Part shown: positions 27,001 to 35,615 of the stretch, in pieces
Layout: each line of letters opens with the position of its first letter
Position numbering within the stretch: the stretch's first letter is position 1
Source: Slackia equolifaciens
GTDB taxonomy: Bacteria; Actinomycetota; Coriobacteriia; Coriobacteriales; Eggerthellaceae
Length of the DNA stretch: 64,000 nt
Direction of reading: 5' to 3'
Assembly (NCBI RefSeq): GCF_003725995.1
Contig: NZ_QIBX01000001.1
Location: 372,001 to 436,000 of the forward strand
The notes under the pieces: generated by a model
Told to the model about the DNA's origin: nothing
Database searches by the model: none
Seen by the model: only the letters and a program-made list of their open reading frames with translations
Program-made: the position numbers and the translations under genes

Positions 27001-30000
27001 TTATTCCTCTTGCACGTCATCCATCGACACGCCGAAAGCGCCGAAGATGTCAGCGATATCCATGCCGCCGTCGGTAGGTTGAACCGGGCGCGACGACGGG
27101 AAGGGCGAGGGGCTCGAGCCCCCCTTCCCAACGCCGCTTGGCATCTTTCTGCCCGCGAACGGATTGGGCTTATTGGGGTCAACCGCGGTATTCGGGTCGA
27201 AGGGGATGAAAGGCCGCGACGTCGGAGTCGAGCTGGGCGCAGCGCCCGAGATGTTCGATGCGACGCCATCGGAGGTCGAAGCGGCCTGGACAGAGCCGGG
27301 CGCGCCCGAACCGGATTGCGCCGTGGCGCTCGGAGCGCTCGCTGACGCCCCCTCGCTTGGCGCGCCCGAACCGGATACGCCCGACGCGCCGGCCGGATCC
27401 GCCGCCGGACCATCCCCCACACCCGGCCATCCCTTGGCAACCACCGTGCCTTTGGGACGCCTCTTGGGCGCGGGCATGGAGTCAAATCCGAGTTTCTTGC
27501 CAATCAGATACGGATCGACAGGAGCGGGACCCGTAACGCCAAGCGCAGGTGGAACGGTCGAATGCGTAGCGTGTATCGACTCGCTTGACGCCTGATTCGA
27601 CTGAGCGGGACGTGCGCCGTGCGCGGCAGACGCATCAGTTGGCGCCGTAGCAGGCGCATCGGTTGGCGCCTTCTGCCCTTGCTGCGCGCCATCCCATGGA
27701 GCAAAGTACGGCGAATCGGACGCGCCGTACGAGTCTCCCTCATGTATATATGACGCGACATCCGCATCGGAATACGGAACCACGTCGTCGTCGAAGACGG
27801 GTGCCTGCGAGTTGGATGCGGCACCTCTATCCCCAGCCGCATTTTGAGCCGGCTGGGCAGGGGCGTTGGACGCAGCCCTCGCAAAGTTCGGCTTCGGCCG
27901 TGCGAACGAAGGCGCGGCCGAGGAACCGTCGCCGTTGCCCGCGCCGCCGACGGGCGCACCATCAAAAGGGGCGGAGTTCCCCGCATCCATCGAATGGGGG
28001 CGTCGAAACGCCGGCGCCGCCTGGCCGGAAGGCCCATTGGGCATAGCGCGACCAGATGCGAATTGAGCCGCGGGGCCTGGAGCGCTCGGCGTCGATGCGG
28101 GCGCATGCCCGGCTCCCGTTGCCGCCGCGGCCGCCATGACGGCGGCAGCCACGCCTCCGCCCTGGGTGAATTGGAATGGCACGGGGCCGCCGAACGCATG
28201 CTCGAGCGCTGCGGCGAGCGCGGCCGACACATCGGGCTTCTGGGCCGCGGAATATGCGAAGTCGTTCTCCTTGGAAAACTCGACCGACACGCCCGAGCCG
28301 TCGGGGTTGGCCACCACGCGCGCCGACTGCATGAGCGCGGCGTACACGGCACGCTGGCGTTTTAGCTCGGCGAGCGCAGCCTGCCACCCTCGCTGCAATG
28401 CTGCGGGATTGAGGAGCTTTGCCTTAATCGCGTCGGGCGCGCCCTGGGCGGAAGCGGGAACATCGCTCTGCGCGGTGGCGGAAGCCGAAGGAGATGCCCC
28501 GGCGGGCTCTGCTGCCGCAGGCGCCGGAGACGATGACGGCATCGGCGCAGATGCCGGTGCGGCGGATGGCGCGGCGGAAGAGACCGTTGCGGCAGAAGAC
28601 GCCGGCCCCGGTGCAGGTGCAGGCGCCGCAGCAGAAACGTGCGCCGGAGCAAAACTGGGCGCTGTTACGGCAGGAGCCGGAGCATCGAACGTCGGAGTCG
28701 CGGGCGCATGCGTTGAAGCGGAGGAAGCAGCAGCCGAAGCAGCGGGTACCACCGGAGCAGCGGGCTGAGACGCCGCAGCGCCGCCGCCCTTGCGCCGCTG
28801 TTCCATCTGCGCGCGAAACGCCGCCGCCTTGCTCATGGCCGCAACCGCAGCATCGGGCGAAGGCGCTGCGGGCTGCGCGGGCTCGGTCACGGGCTTATAC
28901 CCGGCAGACGACGCCGGAACCGAAGCGCTGGGCTGCGCCGCGGAACCCCCTTGCGCCGCTGAAGCGCCCTGCGCCGCAGAGACAGCCGGCGCCACGGGAA
29001 CGCCCTGCGCAAGCCGCGCCTCCAGCGCCTCGATGCGCGCCGCCAGGCTCTCAAGCGTCAGATCGCTCTCGGGTCTCACCATACGCGTAAGCGCAATCTC
29101 GAATGAAAGACGCGCGTTGGTCGAAGAACGCAGCTCACTGCTCAAATCGCCCAGAACGCGCAGGATGTAAGCGAGCCTATCGGGTCCGAAAAGCTTCGCC
29201 TCGTTCGTCATGGCGTCGCGCGACGACGCGGGCGCATCCACCGCTACGGCGCCGTCGGTGAGTTCCAACACGTAGAGGTCACGCACGTATGAGGCCAAAT
29301 CGCGCGTGAATTGCGCCAGATCGGCACCCGTTTCGATATACTCAGAAACCCACGTGAAGCACGCTGCCGCATCGCGGGCGGCTATGGCGTTTACGATGGC
29401 GGTCATGTCGTCGGTATCGAGCGACCCCAGCACGTTGCGCGCCACGTCCATCGTCACGGCGCCGTTGCCAAAGGCAATCAGCTGCTCAAGCGTGGTCAAC
29501 GCGTCGCGCATTCCGCCCTGGGCCCTGTGCGCGATCAGATCGAGCGCGTCCCCTTCGAACTGCACGCCCTCGGCCATGCACACAGCGCCAAGCCGCGACA
29601 CGATTTCCTCGTTGGAAAGGCGATGGAAGTCAAAACGCTGGCAACGTGAATGGATGGTTTCCGGCACTTTCTGCGGATCGGTGGTGCACAGGATGAACAC
29701 CACGTGGTCAGGAGGCTCTTCCAGCGTTTTGAGCAGCGCGTTAAACGCCGCCGTGGACAGCATGTGAACCTCGTCGATGATATAGATCTTATAGCGACCG
29801 CGCGTAGGGGCGTACTGAACGCGCCCGATGATTTCTTCGCGCACGTTTTCCACGCCGGTACGACTTGCGGCGTCCATCTCGTTCACATCGGGATGCGTGC
29901 CCTCGGCGATCGCCAAGCACTGTTCGCACGTGCCGTCGGGCGAAGGCGTGGGCCCCTGCTCGCACAAAAGCGCCTTGGCCAAAAGACGCGCCGTGGTGGT

Positions 30001-30150
30001 TTTTCCCGTGCCGCGCGGACCGCAGAACAGATACGCGTGACTCACCTTGTCCGACTCGATGGCGTTTTTAAGCGTACGCTCAATATGGGTCTGGCCAACC
30101 ACGTCCTCAAACGTCTGCGGACGGTATTTCCTATACAAAGCCTCTGACAT
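27001..30150 (-). CDS. dnaX: DNA polymerase III subunits gamma and tau, unusually long
   Basis: 1049 residues; typical DnaX is 450-800. Residues 1-370 are the clamp-loader AAA+ ATPase: YRKYRPQTFEDVVGQ, Walker A GPRGTGKTT, zinc module with CEQCLAIAEG, Walker B IIDEVHMLS and sensor CTTDPQKVPETI. From about 380 the protein is dominated by Ala/Pro/Ser low-complexity linkers, with one ordered block near 560-690 (LQRGWQAALAELKRQRAVYAALMQSARVV...SVEFSKENDF) that resembles the tau C-terminal polymerase-binding domain. The linker after it adds over 300 residues and ends in DGGMDIADIFGAFGVSMDDVQEE. ATG 30150 fits GAAGGTGG. No frameshift slip site was sought. Confidence 0.93.
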   Translation of the reverse strand: MSEALYRKYRPQTFEDVVGQTHIERTLKNAIESDKVSHAYLFCGPRGTGKTTTARLLAKALLCEQGPTPSPDGTCEQCLAIAEGTHPDVNEMDAASRTGVENVREEIIGRVQYAPTRGRYKIYIIDEVHMLSTAAFNALLKTLEEPPDHVVFILCTTDPQKVPETIHSRCQRFDFHRLSNEEIVSRLGAVCMAEGVQFEGDALDLIAHRAQGGMRDALTTLEQLIAFGNGAVTMDVARNVLGSLDTDDMTAIVNAIAARDAAACFTWVSEYIETGADLAQFTRDLASYVRDLYVLELTDGAVAVDAPASSRDAMTNEAKLFGPDRLAYILRVLGDLSSELRSSTNARLSFEIALTRMVRPESDLTLESLAARIEALEARLAQGVPVAPAVSAAQGASAAQGGSAAQPSASVPASSAGYKPVTEPAQPAAPSPDAAVAAMSKAAAFRAQMEQRRKGGGAAASQPAAPVVPAASAAASSASTHAPATPTFDAPAPAVTAPSFAPAHVSAAAPAPAPGPASSAATVSSAAPSAAPASAPMPSSSPAPAAAEPAGASPSASATAQSDVPASAQGAPDAIKAKLLNPAALQRGWQAALAELKRQRAVYAALMQSARVVANPDGSGVSVEFSKENDFAYSAAQKPDVSAALAAALEHAFGGPVPFQFTQGGGVAAAVMAAAAATGAGHAPASTPSAPGPAAQFASGRAMPNGPSGQAAPAFRRPHSMDAGNSAPFDGAPVGGAGNGDGSSAAPSFARPKPNFARAASNAPAQPAQNAAGDRGAASNSQAPVFDDDVVPYSDADVASYIHEGDSYGASDSPYFAPWDGAQQGQKAPTDAPATAPTDASAAHGARPAQSNQASSESIHATHSTVPPALGVTGPAPVDPYLIGKKLGFDSMPAPKRRPKGTVVAKGWPGVGDGPAADPAGASGVSGSGAPSEGASASAPSATAQSGSGAPGSVQAASTSDGVASNISGAAPSSTPTSRPFIPFDPNTAVDPNKPNPFAGRKMPSGVGKGGSSPSPFPSSRPVQPTDGGMDIADIFGAFGVSMDDVQEE

Positions 30151-30310
30151 GCATGCCACCTTCGCGCGAACTGTCTTTCAGGTATCGTTACCATGGTACC
30201 GCACTCTTTACTGACCGCCATGCGCATTCGACCCCGAAGCAAGGTTATTCCATCGCGCTCGCACGCCAGCAAGGCCTCGAACAAGCCCCTTTTCGCGCCG
30301 GAGATGAAAA

Positions 30311-30448
30311 AGATGGCGATATGCTGCAGTTTTTCCGCGGCTCCAAAAGTAGCCGTTTTCTACCAGCACGATGACCTGGGGAAATAAGGGCGATGGAGAC
30401 GGTCTACTCCGCACCCCTTCGATAAACTGCAGCAAATCGGCGTTTGTT
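30311..30448 (+). repeat. MITE-like dispersed element, copy A
   Basis: About 138 bp bounded by inverted ends: GGCGATATGCTGCAGTTTTT on the left and, on the right, AAACTGCAGCAAATCGGC. The interior has AAAGTAGCCGTTTTCT and CTGGGGAAA. The same ends and interior occur, inverted, at 58260-58399. It has no coding capacity. Confidence 0.75.
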
Positions 30449-30640
30449 GCATCGAACCCCGAAGATATCGCAACCCAGGCGGTTGTTGGACGGTGCTCGC
30501 ACTGCGTTTGTTGCATCAAGCCCCGCGGATGTTGCGACCAAGACGGTTTATTGGACGTTGCTCACGCTGTGTTTGCCGCCTCAAGCCCGTGGATGTCGTG
30601 ACCTTGCCTCGTGTCAGGCCCCGCGGATGTCGCGACCCCA
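30442..30640. repeat. Three tandem repeats of about 64 bp
   Basis: Units begin at 30442, 30506 and 30571 with GTTTGTTGCATC or GTTTGCCGCCTC, followed by -AAGCCCCGCGGATGTTGCGACC-type sequence; a partial fourth unit (GCCCCGCGGATGTCGCGACC) follows near 30620. The array grows directly out of the right end of MITE copy A. No gene is carried. Confidence 0.7.
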
Positions 30641-30889
30641 TATTGATGCCCGCGTCAGACCCCGTAAGGATGTGATTTTACACGCCATCGCGCCAAAACC
30701 TTTTTCGCAATACAGGCCACTTGACTTAGAGCCTGCTCAAAGGAATAGGATTGCCTACTCGTAGGGCGCAAATCAGAACGAGGGGCAGCCCCTTCTGGCT
30801 CCTCAACGGATTCCCGTCCGACAAACGCCAGCCAGAGCGTGAGACGGCCCAAAACCAAGGAGAAACGCGACAAAGGGCGCAGGAAAACG

Positions 30890-31095
30890 AGGTCCGGCGG
30901 ACGAACGGAGCCCCACGAAAAGGGCAAAGCCGACAGGTAGACGGAGCCCCACGAAAAGGGCAAAGCCGACAGGTAGATGGAGCCCCACAGGAGGGGGACA
31001 GAGCTGGCAGGTAGATGAAGCCCCGCAGGGGACAGGGCTGGCAGGTAAACGGAGCCGCGCAAGAGGGCGGAGCCGGCAAACGGGCGGAACCCCAT
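30890..31095. repeat. Minisatellite of about 36-bp units
   Basis: Units beginning CGGAGCCCC or a variant start at 30905, 30942, 30978, 31016 and 31050. The first two are nearly identical (CACGAAAAGGGCAAAGCC then GACAGGTAGA) and later ones diverge (CAGGAGGGGGACAGAGC). Spacing varies from 34 to 38, so no frame is kept; the array is non-coding and is not CRISPR-like because there are no unique spacers. It ends about 90 bases before the aldo/keto reductase start. Confidence 0.75.
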
Positions 31096-31186
31096 AAGGG
31101 AGCACGGACAACAATGGGGCGAAGCGCACAGATATCGCTGCCCCGGCATTGGCAAATTGGACGCACAAGAAGCGCAAAGGAGCATC

Positions 31187-32296
31187 ATGGAGTATCGCAT
31201 TCTGCCTCATGGAGGAGAAAAGATCGGCGTTCTTGGCCTAGGCACGAGCGTGCTGGCCGAGGCGGGTGAGGCCGCGGCGGCGCAAACCTTCGCAGCCGCC
31301 TTCGAAAACGGCATCAATTACGTCGATCTGGCCGGAGGCCACACCGCCCTGTTCCCGGGGCTTGGCCGCGCGCTGAAAAGCGCTGTGGCGGGCGGGCGCG
31401 ATGAACTGTATTTCCAGATGCACTTTGGCGCCAACTACCTGGCCGGGTCCGAGTACGCATTCAGCCTCGACCTGGACACGGTGAAGCGCTCGGTCGCATG
31501 GCAGCTCGAGCAAACGGGCATCGAGTACATCGATTTCGGGTTCATTCATTGCCTCGATAGCATTGCCGATTGGAACGAGTACCGCGAGGGCGGCATCCTC
31601 GAATATCTGCAGGACATGAAAAGGCAGGGCATTGTGCATCACCTGGGCTTTTCAACCCATACGCCCGAAGTGGCAAACGCGGTGCTCGATGAGGGGATCA
31701 TCGACATGCTCATGTTCAGCATCAACCCCGCCTACGACTACCAGCAAGGCGATTTCGGCTATGGGGAAGTTGCCCAGCGCCAGGCGCTCTATCGTCGCTG
31801 CGAGGCGGAAGGCGTGGGCATTTCGGTCATGAAGGCGTTTGGCGCGGGCCAGCTGCTCGATGCCAAGCTCTCGCCCTTCAAGGCGGCGCTCACGCGCAAT
31901 CAGTGCATCCAATACGCGCTGGACAAACCCGCCGTCACCACCATCGTCGCTGGAGCCAAAACGCCCGAAGAGGTGCATGACCTGCTGGCATACTTCGACT
32001 CCGCGCCCGAAGAGCGCGACTACTCGGTGCTTTCCACATTCGCGCCGGCCGAGGCGGAAGGCGTATGCGTGTACTGCAATCATTGCGCGCCCTGCCCCAG
32101 CGGCCTCAACATCGGCCTTATCAACAAGTACTACGACCTGGTGCGCGCAGGCGACCCCATGGCGCAGGAGCACTACCGCGAGCTTGGCGCTCACGCAAGC
32201 GACTGCACCTCCTGCGAACACTGCGACAATCGCTGCCCCTTCCATGTGGAGCAATCCGCCCGCATGCAGGAGATTGCGGATTATTTCGGCGAGTAA
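31187..32296 (+). CDS. Aldo/keto reductase with C-terminal 4Fe-4S domain
   Basis: 369 residues. TIM-barrel aldo/keto reductase features: NYVDLAGGHTALFPGLG, the second shell YIDFGFIHCLDSIADWNEY, HHLGFSTHTPEV, and GISVMKAFGAGQLL. The last 90 residues add a ferredoxin-like unit CVYCNHCAPCPSGLNI...CTSCEHCDNRCPFHVEQ for two [4Fe-4S] clusters. Such fusions occur in anaerobes and probably take electrons from ferredoxin or flavodoxin rather than only NADPH; the substrate is unknown. ATG 31187 has AAAGGAG 4 bases upstream. A flavodoxin gene lies on the opposite strand 460 bases downstream. Confidence 0.88.
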   Translation: MEYRILPHGGEKIGVLGLGTSVLAEAGEAAAAQTFAAAFENGINYVDLAGGHTALFPGLGRALKSAVAGGRDELYFQMHFGANYLAGSEYAFSLDLDTVKRSVAWQLEQTGIEYIDFGFIHCLDSIADWNEYREGGILEYLQDMKRQGIVHHLGFSTHTPEVANAVLDEGIIDMLMFSINPAYDYQQGDFGYGEVAQRQALYRRCEAEGVGISVMKAFGAGQLLDAKLSPFKAALTRNQCIQYALDKPAVTTIVAGAKTPEEVHDLLAYFDSAPEERDYSVLSTFAPAEAEGVCVYCNHCAPCPSGLNIGLINKYYDLVRAGDPMAQEHYRELGAHASDCTSCEHCDNRCPFHVEQSARMQEIADYFGE

Positions 32297-32551
32297 GCCG
32301 CGTAAAGGACACAAGGCTGCCCCAGACGCGTCTGGCGCGCTCAAGAAGGCGGGAAGGCGCTGCCTCGGGTGCACAAGATTGCCCCGAGTGCGCAAGGTTG
32401 TCCATGATTGCCCATCGGCTTTGAGGCCGTGCTGCGGCGCCGCATCGGCGTCTCGACCCTTAGGCGGCGGCGCGATGCCGATTAGACGTCCCTGCTCCGA
32501 TGCAGCATCACGGCAACACCACGACAACTCGGCGCCGATCGAACAACACGC

Positions 32552-32685
32552 AACGAGGCTGTGGCGGAAGCCCCAAAAGCTGCGTACATATGCAAAACAA
32601 CGCCCCGAGCGACCGCTCGGGGCGTTGAGCATGCAGGAATTCTGCACCATCATTCAATCGATAGGGCTTCTGCTGCAGCCCCGTT
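32552..32685. repeat. 134-bp imperfect palindromic element with central terminator
   Basis: Left arm AACGAGGCTGTGGCGGAAGC (32552-32571) mirrors right arm AACGGGGCTGCAGCAGAAGC (read on the minus strand from 32685). Inner TGCATA/TGCATG blocks also mirror each other, and the centre is the hairpin AACGCCCCGAGCG / CGCTCGGGGCGTT at 32599-32627. On the minus strand the hairpin is followed by GTTTTG, so it probably ends the flavodoxin transcript. The size and long-range symmetry suggest a mobile palindrome used as a terminator. The 32297-32551 stretch before it has no gene. Confidence 0.65.
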
Positions 32686-32760
32686 CGCTCATTGCGACAT
32701 CTCAAAATTCGAGGCTTGCTCGCATCCCCGACGAAACGGGGAGCAGCATGCGACGATGCG

Positions 32761-33240
32761 CTACAGCCCCAAGCTTTCCACCCAGGACGCCACCGATGCG
32801 TCGCTTGCGGCGGCGCTGAGCACCTTGCCGTCCACCCAGTTCACATTAGCAGGAGTAAGCGACGAGAGCTCGGAAGTGGTATCTCCCATGGAGCTGCCTC
32901 CCGAGGTGGCGAACGTCACCACCGTTTTGCCGGAAAGCCCCGCCTGTTCGGCAAATGCCCAGATGATATGCGGCGCGGTATACCACCAAATGGGAAAGCC
33001 CACGAAAATCGTATCGTAGCCCGAAACGTCGGGAAGTTCGGCGATGGCAGGGCGCGACGCGCGGTCGTTCATCTCCACGCTGCTGCGGCTCTGCGCGTTA
33101 TGCCAATTCAAATCTTCCGCAGTATAGGGCTGCGCAGGACGAATCTCAAACAGGTCACCGCCCGTTGCGCCCGCGATCTTGTGGGCCACATGAGCCGTGG
33201 TACCCGTAGGCGAAAAGAACGCCACCAAAACCTTCTCCAT
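32761..33240 (-). CDS. Flavodoxin
   Basis: 159 residues, full length. MEKVLVAFFSPTGTTAHVAHKIA is the FMN phosphate-binding loop of flavodoxins; YDTIFVGFPIWWYTAPHIIWAF carries the aromatic residue that stacks on FMN, and FATSGGSSMGDT is the third FMN loop. It is a soluble one- or two-electron carrier or a menaquinone-protecting flavoprotein of the short flavodoxin_4 type. ATG 33240 follows GAAAGGTGGG. It lies 77 bases after the decarboxylase-like gene and may share its transcript. Confidence 0.88.
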   Translation of the reverse strand: MEKVLVAFFSPTGTTAHVAHKIAGATGGDLFEIRPAQPYTAEDLNWHNAQSRSSVEMNDRASRPAIAELPDVSGYDTIFVGFPIWWYTAPHIIWAFAEQAGLSGKTVVTFATSGGSSMGDTTSELSSLTPANVNWVDGKVLSAAASDASVASWVESLGL

Positions 33241-33317
33241 TATTTCCCACCTTTCGTTGACTATGGTTGCCTGCCGGTCTTCGGCACGCCGTCTCCGCAG
33301 TGACTGCTCCGCAGTTG

Positions 33318-34031
33318 CTATTGCGCCTTCGCAGCCGCATCGATGCAGGACAGGGCATTCAGGCTGCGCGGATATCCGATAAAGGGCAGCATCTGGTGCA
33401 CCACCGCGTACATGAACTCCTTGCTGTTGCCCACACCCATGTTGCCCGCTGCGTGCGCCGTTGCCTGCGGATCGCAGCCTCCCTGCGCAGCGATGTAGCA
33501 AAACGTTACCATCTCGCGCTCGGCCAGCGTGAGCCCGCCGCGCGTGTAGTAGTCGCCAAAGCAGTTGGCGGCCAGCCAGCGGTTCACCGTCACGCGCTCG
33601 GGCGGGCACGACTTCCAAGTTTCGCGCATGCCTTCGCCGAACGCTTCGATCTGCACTCCGTTTCCAGCCTCAAGGCGCGTTTCGGACGTCACCGTGGCCT
33701 GCCCCTCAAGAGGAAGCTCCACACCTGCCGCCTCAAGCGCCTCGTTCATGACATTGATAAACGGCAGCACTCGGCCCAGCCCCAAATAGTCGGTTGCCTG
33801 GTACACCACCTCTTTGAGCTCCACCGGGTTCACGCCCGCCGCCAGAGCCTGCGGCACCTCAACCCGAAACGCCTCCAGCCCCTGGCAGCCCAAAAGCGCC
33901 GCGACAATGGCAAGATGCCTGGTGCGATCCGGCAGCGCAACGGCCTTCTCGTTTGCCGCCTCCTGCAAAAAGTTCTCAATAATCGCAGCATATTCCGGAT
34001 CGGTGTTCTTAAAGCCTTCGGTGAATGACAT
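33318..34031 (-). CDS. Carboxymuconolactone decarboxylase-like protein
   Basis: 237 residues with two CMD/AhpD-like halves. The first has LPDRTRHLAIVAALLGCQGLEAFRVEVPQALAAGVNPVELKEVVYQATDYLGLGRVLPFIN; the second has LTLAEREMVTFCYIAAQGGCDPQATAHAAGNMGVGNSKEFMYAVVHQMLPFIGYPRSLNAL. Neither half has the CxxC of AhpD peroxidases, so a decarboxylase or stress-related oxidoreductase role is more likely; the substrate is unknown. ATG 34031 lies behind GGAAAGGCG. The cupin next door often travels with this family. Confidence 0.85.
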   Translation of the reverse strand: MSFTEGFKNTDPEYAAIIENFLQEAANEKAVALPDRTRHLAIVAALLGCQGLEAFRVEVPQALAAGVNPVELKEVVYQATDYLGLGRVLPFINVMNEALEAAGVELPLEGQATVTSETRLEAGNGVQIEAFGEGMRETWKSCPPERVTVNRWLAANCFGDYYTRGGLTLAEREMVTFCYIAAQGGCDPQATAHAAGNMGVGNSKEFMYAVVHQMLPFIGYPRSLNALSCIDAAAKAQ

Positions 34032-34235
34032 TCCGACGCCTTTCCTTTCGAAATACGGCGCGGAGCACCGCCCCGCGCACTGCATTGCAGAAGGGCGATA
34101 CGCCCATGCGCGTCGCCCTTCCCGCGTGCCGCGCTGCGCCCGATGCGAGGCAACACGTGCCCGGCTGGTCGACCGCGACGCTTCCCACGCGCTCCACCGC
34201 GCCCGATACGAGGGTCGGGCGCCCGACCGCCGTGC

Positions 34236-34667
34236 TTAGTCGAGCGCGCCGTACTGCTCGTCATCCACCGGCTCGAGCCATTCGTTAGTGGCGCCTTCCA
34301 CCGGCTCGGAGAATGCGATGTGGCTGAACCAGCTGTCCTTGGCGGCGCCGTGCCAATGCTTCACCTCGGGCGGAATGTTCACCACGTCGCCGGGTTTGAG
34401 CGCCTGCGCAGGCTTGCCCCACTCCTGATACCAGCCGCGACCGCCCACCACGATGAGGATCTGACCGGCGCCGTGATGCGTGTGCCAATTGTTGCGGCAG
34501 CCCGGCTCAAACGTCACGTTGGACACGAACACGCGATCGGTGGTCAACGGCGCCAGATAGCTGTTTCCGATGAAGTACTGGGCAAACGCCTCATTGGGCT
34601 CCCCTATGGGGAATACCATCGTCTCTCCCAAACTGGCCTTCGCTTGCGCAAGCTTCGCTTCGTCCAT
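34236..34667 (-). CDS. Small cupin-domain protein
   Basis: 143 residues, single cupin barrel. VTFEPGCRNNWHTHHGAGQILIVVGGRGWYQEWG is cupin motif 1 (two His, a Gln in place of the usual Glu region) and PGDVVNIPPEVKHWHGA is motif 2. It resembles the cupin that accompanies CMD-like proteins and aldo/keto reductases in anaerobes. Metal binding is predicted from the three His. Start 34667 has GAGGAAAGAGGAT upstream. It is followed by 200 gene-free bases before the CMD gene, which has its own ribosome site. Confidence 0.85.
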   Translation of the reverse strand: MDEAKLAQAKASLGETMVFPIGEPNEAFAQYFIGNSYLAPLTTDRVFVSNVTFEPGCRNNWHTHHGAGQILIVVGGRGWYQEWGKPAQALKPGDVVNIPPEVKHWHGAAKDSWFSHIAFSEPVEGATNEWLEPVDDEQYGALD

Positions 34668-34906
34668 GATTATCCTCTTTCCTCTTTAGACTTCCGCCGT
34701 TTGCAAGGGTACTCCTTAGAGTTGGCTCCAATTCAAGAGGAAACTTACGGTATCGCAAAAATTTGACATCGTGTCAGCTATAGCAGATGTACCCCTTTTC
34801 GCCCTCGTGCCCCGCATTCGAAATCCCAGTGCTACAGCCCACTTCAAGCGGCCTAACCCGGTCACGCGCAGAGCGGATATGGCATCTGCGCCGGACCAAA
34901 CCACAG

Positions 34907-35476
34907 CTATTCCTCCTGCAGAATCACATGACGAAACGCCCGGTCAATCGGCTGATCGCTTTCATAGATGCCACAGCTGTGCGTGCCATCTTTGGGAATG
35001 GAAACGCTGCCGGGGTTGAACGCCCATACGTCCGGGCAGGCCGGAGCGGGCTCGTTCACCTTCACATGTGTATGGCCAAACACCAGCGCCGAGCCCTTCG
35101 GCAACGCCGGCACAGCATCAACGCTGTTGTGGAACCCCGCGCCGTACACATGCCCGTGCGTGAAGAACAGCGTCTTCCCGGCTTCGTCCACCAGCTGCGC
35201 GTAATCGGACATGCAGGGAAAATCCAGCACCATCTGATCAACTTCGGAGTCGCAATTGCCCCGTACGGCAACAAGGCGCCCGCTGTGCGCGAATCCGTTG
35301 AGAACGGGGATCACGCGCTGAGGGTCGTAGTCGCGCGGAAGGCTGTTGCGCGGGCCGTGATACAAAAGGTCGCCCAGAAGAACAATGCGGTCGGGCGCCT
35401 CGGATTCGACAGCGCAAGCCAGACGAGCCGCCCAATACGCCGAACCGTGAATATCCGATGCGATAAGAATTTTCAT
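34907..35476 (-). CDS. YfcE-type metallophosphodiesterase
   Basis: 189 residues. The metal ligands are visible in order: SDIHG (residues 8-12), LGDLLYHGPRN, RGNCDSEVDQM, THGHVYG and FGHTHV, then NPGSVSIPK. This is the YfcE/MJ0936 family of Mn-dependent cytosolic phosphodiesterases; natural substrates are unknown. ATG 35476 was chosen because the metal-binding motif must lie near the N-terminus, and a GAAAGGAACACGCC leader precedes it. The longer in-frame extension is low quality. Confidence 0.9.
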   Translation of the reverse strand: MKILIASDIHGSAYWAARLACAVESEAPDRIVLLGDLLYHGPRNSLPRDYDPQRVIPVLNGFAHSGRLVAVRGNCDSEVDQMVLDFPCMSDYAQLVDEAGKTLFFTHGHVYGAGFHNSVDAVPALPKGSALVFGHTHVKVNEPAPACPDVWAFNPGSVSIPKDGTHSCGIYESDQPIDRAFRHVILQEE

Positions 35477-35615
35477 GGCGTGTTCCTTTCGCGCGCCGTT
35501 GCGCAGCAGGCGATACGTTTTCGCCATGGTAGCGCATTGCGCCCGTCCGATCGGCGCAAAACGAATCAGGGCCCGGCTGGGGCCCTGAAAATAACCGAAC
35601 GAATGGAGAGTCGCG

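Noticed and set aside
30890-31095. Possible CRISPR array
   Set aside because: Adjacent units are near-copies over their whole length with no unique spacers, and no cas genes are near.
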